From: Brevundimonas halotolerans
Lineage (GTDB): Bacteria; Pseudomonadota; Alphaproteobacteria; Caulobacterales; Caulobacteraceae
Reading direction: 5' to 3'
Assembly: GCF_003730275.1 (NCBI RefSeq)
Contig: NZ_QTTA01000001.1
Span: 35,854 to 99,853 of the forward strand
Length of the DNA: 64,000 bases
The first letter of the stretch is position 1. Each line of letters begins with the position of its first letter. Shown here one piece after another: positions 60,611 through 64,000 of the stretch. The position numbers and the translations under genes are program-made. The notes beneath the pieces are model-generated. The model did no database searches, was not told the DNA's origin, and saw only the letters and a list, made by a program, of their open reading frames with translations.

Positions 60611-61926
60611 CCCGCCTCGATATCGGCACCCAGCCCCTGCATCAACGCCACAAACCCCGGAAAGCTGGTGGCGATCATCTCGGGGTCGCGGACAGTGACG
60701 GGGCGGGCGGCGGCGAGGCCGAGCACCAGATGGCTCATGGCGATGCGGTGATCATGGGCGGTTTCGACGGTGGCGCCCCCCGCGACGGGGCCGCCGGTGA
60801 CGATCAGGCCTTCGGCTTCTTCCTCGACGGCCACACCGCAGGCCGCGAGGCCCCGGGCCATCAGGGCGATCCGGTCGCTTTCCTTGACCCGCATCTCGCC
60901 GATGCCGCGCATGACCGTCTGGCCCGAAGCGAAGGCGGCGGTGGCGGCGAGGATCGGATATTCGTCGATCATGGAGGCGGCGCGGGCCTCGGGCACGACC
61001 ACGCCGGTCAGGGCCGAGTGACGCGCGGTGATGTCGCCGACCGCCTCGCCGCCGCTTTCGCGCCGGTTGGTAATCTCGAGGTCCGCGCCCATCTCGCGCC
61101 AGGTCTCGAACAGGCCGGTGCGGAGCGGGTTGAGCATGACGTTTTCGACCGTCACCACAGACCCCGGCACGATCAGGCCGGCGGCCAGAGGGAAGGCGGC
61201 AGAGGACGGATCGCCCGGGACGGAGACAGCAGTGCCGGTCAGGGACTGCCCGCCCTGCAAACGGATGCGACAGCCCTCGCCCTGTTCCGTCACCTGAACC
61301 TCAGCGCCGAAGGCCCGCAGCATGCGCTCGGTGTGGTCGCGACTGCGCTCGGGCTCGGTGATGTCGGTATTGCCCGAGGCGTTCAGCCCGGCCAGCAGCA
61401 GGGCCGACTTGACCTGGGCCGAGGCGACCGTCTGGGTGAAGGTCAGACCGGCCAGGGCACCACCCGTCAGTTGCAGGGGCAGGCGGTCCTCCTCGCCTTG
61501 CCACTCAAACCGCGCGCCCATGTCGCTGAGGGGGCCGGTGACCCGCATCATCGGGCGTTTGCGCAAGCTGGCGTCGCCGTCGAAGGTCACGGTGATCGGA
61601 TAGCCCGCCGCGGCCCCCATCAGCAGGCGAACCCCGGTGCCGGCGTTGCCGCAGTCGATGACACCCTCGGGCTGTCTGAAACCACCCCGACCGGTGACGC
61701 GCCAGTGGCCGGGGCCGAGCCGCTCGACGTCAGCACCGAAGGCCGCAACGGCCCGCGCCGTGGCCAGAATGTCGTCGCCTTCCAGCAGGCCCGTGATCTC
61801 GGTCACGCCCGTCGCCATGCCGCCCAGGATCAGGGCGCGGTGGGAAACCGACTTGTCCCCCGGGGCGGGCACAGAGCCTGTGAGGGCGGCCCCCCGGCGG
61901 GCAGTGAGCGATAAAGCGGCGGCCAC
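60607..61926 (-). CDS. aroA: 5-enolpyruvylshikimate-3-phosphate synthase, class II type
   Basis: This 439-residue enzyme makes EPSP in the shikimate pathway. It starts with [34 protein letters not shown]. The class II signature set is present: GDKS, SAQVK in [20 protein letters not shown], and RDHTE in [16 protein letters not shown]. The site that is Ala in the glyphosate-tolerant CP4 enzyme is Gly here ([11 protein letters not shown]). No ATG starts the gene; I chose the GTG at 61926, preceded by GAAAGG. The next GTG upstream at 61965 is an alternative. It is divergent from the FYDLN gene across about 140 bases. Confidence 0.92.
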   Translation of the reverse strand: MAAALSLTARRGAALTGSVPAPGDKSVSHRALILGGMATGVTEITGLLEGDDILATARAVAAFGADVERLGPGHWRVTGRGGFRQPEGVIDCGNAGTGVRLLMGAAAGYPITVTFDGDASLRKRPMMRVTGPLSDMGARFEWQGEEDRLPLQLTGGALAGLTFTQTVASAQVKSALLLAGLNASGNTDITEPERSRDHTERMLRAFGAEVQVTEQGEGCRIRLQGGQSLTGTAVSVPGDPSSAAFPLAAGLIVPGSVVTVENVMLNPLRTGLFETWREMGADLEITNRRESGGEAVGDITARHSALTGVVVPEARAASMIDEYPILAATAAFASGQTVMRGIGEMRVKESDRIALMARGLAACGVAVEEEAEGLIVTGGPVAGGATVETAHDHRIAMSHLVLGLAAARPVTVRDPEMIATSFPGFVALMQGLGADIEAG

Positions 61927-62064
61927 GGACGGCCTTTCGGTCAGGCAGGAAACGGGAGAAGCCACGAAGAAACCGGGTTTCGGGCGAAGATGGCTTTTGA
62001 CAGCGGGCCATTCGGGTGGCAAGGGAGCCGCCCGAAATCCCCCCGTCGCGAAGGGTCACGATCC

Positions 62065-62541
62065 GTGAGCAAAGCCGACCTTGGCGCCAAGCAGCTCTGC
62101 CCGAACTGCCAGGCCAAATTCTATGATCTGAACCGCCGCCCGGCGCACTGCCCCAAGTGCGACACGGAGTTTGATCCCGAAGAGGCCCTGCGCCTGCGCA
62201 ACCGTCGCGGACGCCCGGCCGATGTGCCGGAGCCCGAAGAGGCCGAGGACGACACGGACGATCAGGTCAAGGACAAGAAGGCCGCCGCAGACGATGACGA
62301 GGAAGAGGACGATACGCCTCCGACCCCGGAAATCGATCAGGAAGGCCATGAGAAGATCCTGACGCCCGACGACGACGATGACGAAGACACGTCGAAAGAC
62401 GACGCCGGCATGAACGACGATGACGACGACGTTCTGGACGATGACGACGACGATGACTCGGCTGCCTTCATCGACGACGGCGACGATGACGACGACGATT
62501 TCGACGGCGAGATCGTCAAGCCGTCCAAGGACGACGACTGA
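62065..62541 (+). CDS. FYDLN-acid family protein (TIGR02300)
   Basis: This 158-residue protein has a short N-terminal domain with two Cys pairs (QLCPNCQAKFYDLNRRP and AHCPKCDTEFDP), a zinc ribbon with the family name motif FYDLN. Then comes a tail of about 100 residues made almost wholly of Asp and Glu with Lys-rich breaks. The start is GTG at 62065, preceded by GAAGGG, giving the expected short N-terminus VSKADLGAKQL. Such proteins are conserved beside aroA in alphaproteobacteria; function is unknown. It is divergent from aroA. Confidence 0.9.
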   Translation: MSKADLGAKQLCPNCQAKFYDLNRRPAHCPKCDTEFDPEEALRLRNRRGRPADVPEPEEAEDDTDDQVKDKKAAADDDEEEDDTPPTPEIDQEGHEKILTPDDDDDEDTSKDDAGMNDDDDDVLDDDDDDDSAAFIDDGDDDDDDFDGEIVKPSKDDD

Positions 62542-62588
62542 TAAAAATCACGCCTTCCCGAGGGTGAAAATATTTGGCGGAATCGGGC

Positions 62589-62602
62589 TTGATCGGGATC
62601 AA
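62589..62602. promoter_or_regulatory. Perfect FNR/FixK-type box
   Basis: TTGATCGGGATCAA fits the TTGAT-N4-ATCAA consensus exactly. It is the core of a longer 22-base palindrome, GGGCTTGATC-GG-GATCAAGCCC (62585-62606). It lies 82 bases before the tRNA-Ala gene. It could also act as a terminator hairpin for the FYDLN gene, although no T-run follows. Confidence 0.55.
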
Positions 62603-62683
62603 GCCCTGACATAGGTTCCGCCGCCTCAAAGGACCCCCTCAAAGGGCCCTGCGGACCAGACCCGCGGCGACAGCCAAAGGTTC

Positions 62684-62759
<76 letters not shown>

Positions 62760-62902
62760 TAAACCCCTCGCCGGACCACGGCGGGGGGTTTTCCAATTCA
62801 GCCCCTGCTCAGGACGCGCCGCCGCATTGCCCGGCGCGGGCGCATCGTCTATCCCCGCAACGCAAGCGGCCCGTCGTCGGGGCCTTTCAGGGAGCATGGC
62901 TG

Positions 62903-63877
62903 ATGATGCCGTCCGGTTCGGGTCTGGTCACTGTGTTCGGGGGATCCGGCTTTGTCGGGACCCAGGTGGTACGCGCCCTGGCGCGGCGCGGCCTGCGGGT
63001 TCGGGTGGCCGTACGCAACCCCAATCTGGCGCACGACCTGAAGCCGCTGGGCGACGTCGGCCAGGTGATGCCCGTCTATGGCGACATCACCGATGCCGGG
63101 ACGGTGCGGAACGCCGTGGCCGGGGCGGACACCGTCATCAATCTGGTCGGCATTCTGTATGAACGCCCGGGCTCGAAAGCCTTTGAGCGGATCCATGTCG
63201 AGGGCGCCCGCACCGTGGCCGAGGCCGCCAAGGCTGCCGGGGCCCGCCGCATGGTTCAGATGTCGGCCATCGGTGCCGACCCGAACAGCGAGTCCGCCTA
63301 TGCCCGCTCCAAGGCGCAGGGCGAGACCGCCGTGGCCGAGGCCTTCCCGGGAGCGGTCATCGTGCGCCCGTCGATCGTGTTCGGCCCCGGCGACGGCTTC
63401 TTCAACCGGTTCGCGGCGATGTCAGGGATTGCCCCGGCCCTGCCGCTGATTGGCGGAGGCCAGACGCGCTTCCAGCCGGTGTTCGTCGGTGATGTGGCGG
63501 AGGCCGTCGCCCGCGTCGCGACCGATCCGGCGTGGGCCGGCCAGACGGTCGAGCTGGGCGGGCCGACAGTCGTCACCTTTGAAGAGGTGCTGAAGATGAT
63601 CGCGCGCGAGACAGGCCGGCATCGGCTGTTGCTGCCCCTGCCCTTCCCCGTCGCGCGGGCCATCGGTTCGGTGGCCCAGCTGACGACGCTGGTCGGGATT
63701 CCGCCGGTGCTGACGCGCGACCAGATCCTGTTGATGCAGACCGACAATGTGGTGGCCGAAGGTGCCACGGGTCTGGGCGACCTGGGGATTGAGCCGACCG
63801 GCATGGCCGCCGTGGTGCCCAACTATCTGTGGCGCTACCGCAGGGGCGGCCAGTTCGCCGAACAGCCCGTCGGCTAG
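62903..63877 (+). CDS. NDUFA9-like NAD(P)-binding SDR protein
   Basis: The 324-residue atypical extended SDR protein has VTVFGGSGFVGTQVVRALARRG for nucleotide binding, NLVGILYERPGSKAFERIHVEGARTVAEAAKAAGA, MSAIGADPNSESAYARSKAQGE with its Tyr-x-x-x-Lys-like pair, and VIVRPSIVFGPGDGFFNRFA. This matches the complex I NDUFA9 group, whose bacterial members are free proteins thought to bind NADPH or quinone-related ligands. I start at the first of two adjacent ATGs, preceded by GGGAG; a longer frame extends upstream over the tRNA and is not real. The stop codon TAG is in the IS481 target site. Confidence 0.88.
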   Translation: MMPSGSGLVTVFGGSGFVGTQVVRALARRGLRVRVAVRNPNLAHDLKPLGDVGQVMPVYGDITDAGTVRNAVAGADTVINLVGILYERPGSKAFERIHVEGARTVAEAAKAAGARRMVQMSAIGADPNSESAYARSKAQGETAVAEAFPGAVIVRPSIVFGPGDGFFNRFAAMSGIAPALPLIGGGQTRFQPVFVGDVAEAVARVATDPAWAGQTVELGGPTVVTFEEVLKMIARETGRHRLLLPLPFPVARAIGSVAQLTTLVGIPPVLTRDQILLMQTDNVVAEGATGLGDLGIEPTGMAAVVPNYLWRYRRGGQFAEQPVG

Positions 63878-64000
63878 GTGTCGTTTCCAAGAAGGTTGTT
63901 CACCCTTGACCAAGGGGTGAGGCCTTTGATTCCGGAGTGTGGTCGGCGCAGGTTGTAGTTTTCGGTCCAGGGTTTGATGGCTGCGGCGCGCTCGTCCGAT
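63874..64000 (-). CDS. IS481-family transposase, C-terminal part (runs off the window)
   Basis: Only the last 41 codons are visible. On the minus strand they read ENYNLRRPHSGIKGL, TPWSRVNNLLGNDT, then stop. RRPHSGIKGLTPWSRVNN is typical of the C-terminus of IS481-type DDE transposases. The stop TAG uses flanking chromosomal bases beyond the IS end, so the last codons span the junction. Catalytic residues lie outside the window. Confidence 0.85.
   Translation of the reverse strand, partial: SDERAAAIKPWTENYNLRRPHSGIKGLTPWSRVNNLLGNDT
63879..64000 (-). mobile_element. IS481-family insertion sequence, one end
   Basis: The element end starts TGTCGTTTCCAAGAAGG at 63879, the terminal TGT typical of this family. 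It directly follows GCTAGG (63873-63878), which matches the NCTAGN target duplicated by Bordetella IS481. The element continues off the right edge, so its other end and full length are unseen. Confidence 0.8.

Overview
The window is a GC-rich chromosomal segment of an alphaproteobacterium. Gene content and protein style point to Caulobacterales, most likely Brevundimonas or a close relative: several large TonB-dependent receptors, a PrtD/RsaD-type type I secretion transporter, a DUF4167 protein beside prmC, a FYDLN-acid (TIGR02300) protein beside aroA-cmk-rpsA-ihfB, and the alphaproteobacterial aa3 oxidase cluster. The genus is an inference from these features; no database search was possible. 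Most of the window is ordinary, densely packed housekeeping and envelope chromosome. I see no prophage, CRISPR array or integrative element. The one mobile element is the end of an IS481-family insertion sequence at the extreme right edge.

Layout. 1-5.3 kb: sugar and glycan genes (NeuD-type acyltransferase, LegB-type dehydratase, AGE-family epimerase, a secreted papain-like-fold candidate, a GH13 alpha-glucosidase). 5.3-10.6 kb: an isolated GspC-like protein, a glycine-linker lipoprotein with a beta-helix-like body, and a large TonB-dependent receptor. 10.6-11.3 kb: a gene-free stretch with palindromic repeats and hairpins. 11.3-17.7 kb: aldehyde dehydrogenase, double-domain M16 peptidase, ammonium transporter, Inh-type protease inhibitor. 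17.8-21 kb: type I secretion ABC transporter and adaptor. 21-30.5 kb: malate synthase G, RhlE helicase, acyltransferase, a small membrane-protein/regulator pair, folP, MscS, and a dicarboxylate symporter. 30.5-37.5 kb: a truncated stomatin-like protein, a lipoprotein, the DUF4167 protein, prmC, a BrkB/YihY protein, a GGDEF-EAL protein and a GNAT enzyme.

37.5-45.3 kb is the cytochrome c oxidase cluster on the minus strand (ctaC, ctaD, ctaB, a small CoxF-like protein, ctaG, ctaE, DUF983, SURF1, M16 peptidase), largely with overlapping stops and starts. 45.5-48.8 kb holds a PadR regulator, a HAAS/DUF1700 membrane protein and a GIN-type beta protein, followed by tldD. 48.8-54 kb has a TraB/GumN protein divergent from two tandem TonB-dependent receptors that share a 12-bp upstream element. 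54-57.6 kb has a POT peptide transporter, a repeat-rich intergenic region, mscL and a GNAT enzyme. 57.6-62 kb carries ihfB, rpsA, cmk and aroA. 62-64 kb carries the FYDLN protein, tRNA-Ala(GGC), an NDUFA9-like NAD(P)-binding protein and the IS481 end.

The strongest candidates for less-described biology are the TraB/GumN plus tandem receptor locus with its shared upstream element, the GspC/beta-helix lipoprotein/TonB receptor locus, the secretion transporter paired with an Inh inhibitor, and several precise palindromes (upstream of amt, at the PadR promoter, and a perfect FNR/FixK-type box upstream of tRNA-Ala). None is proven as a new system from sequence alone.
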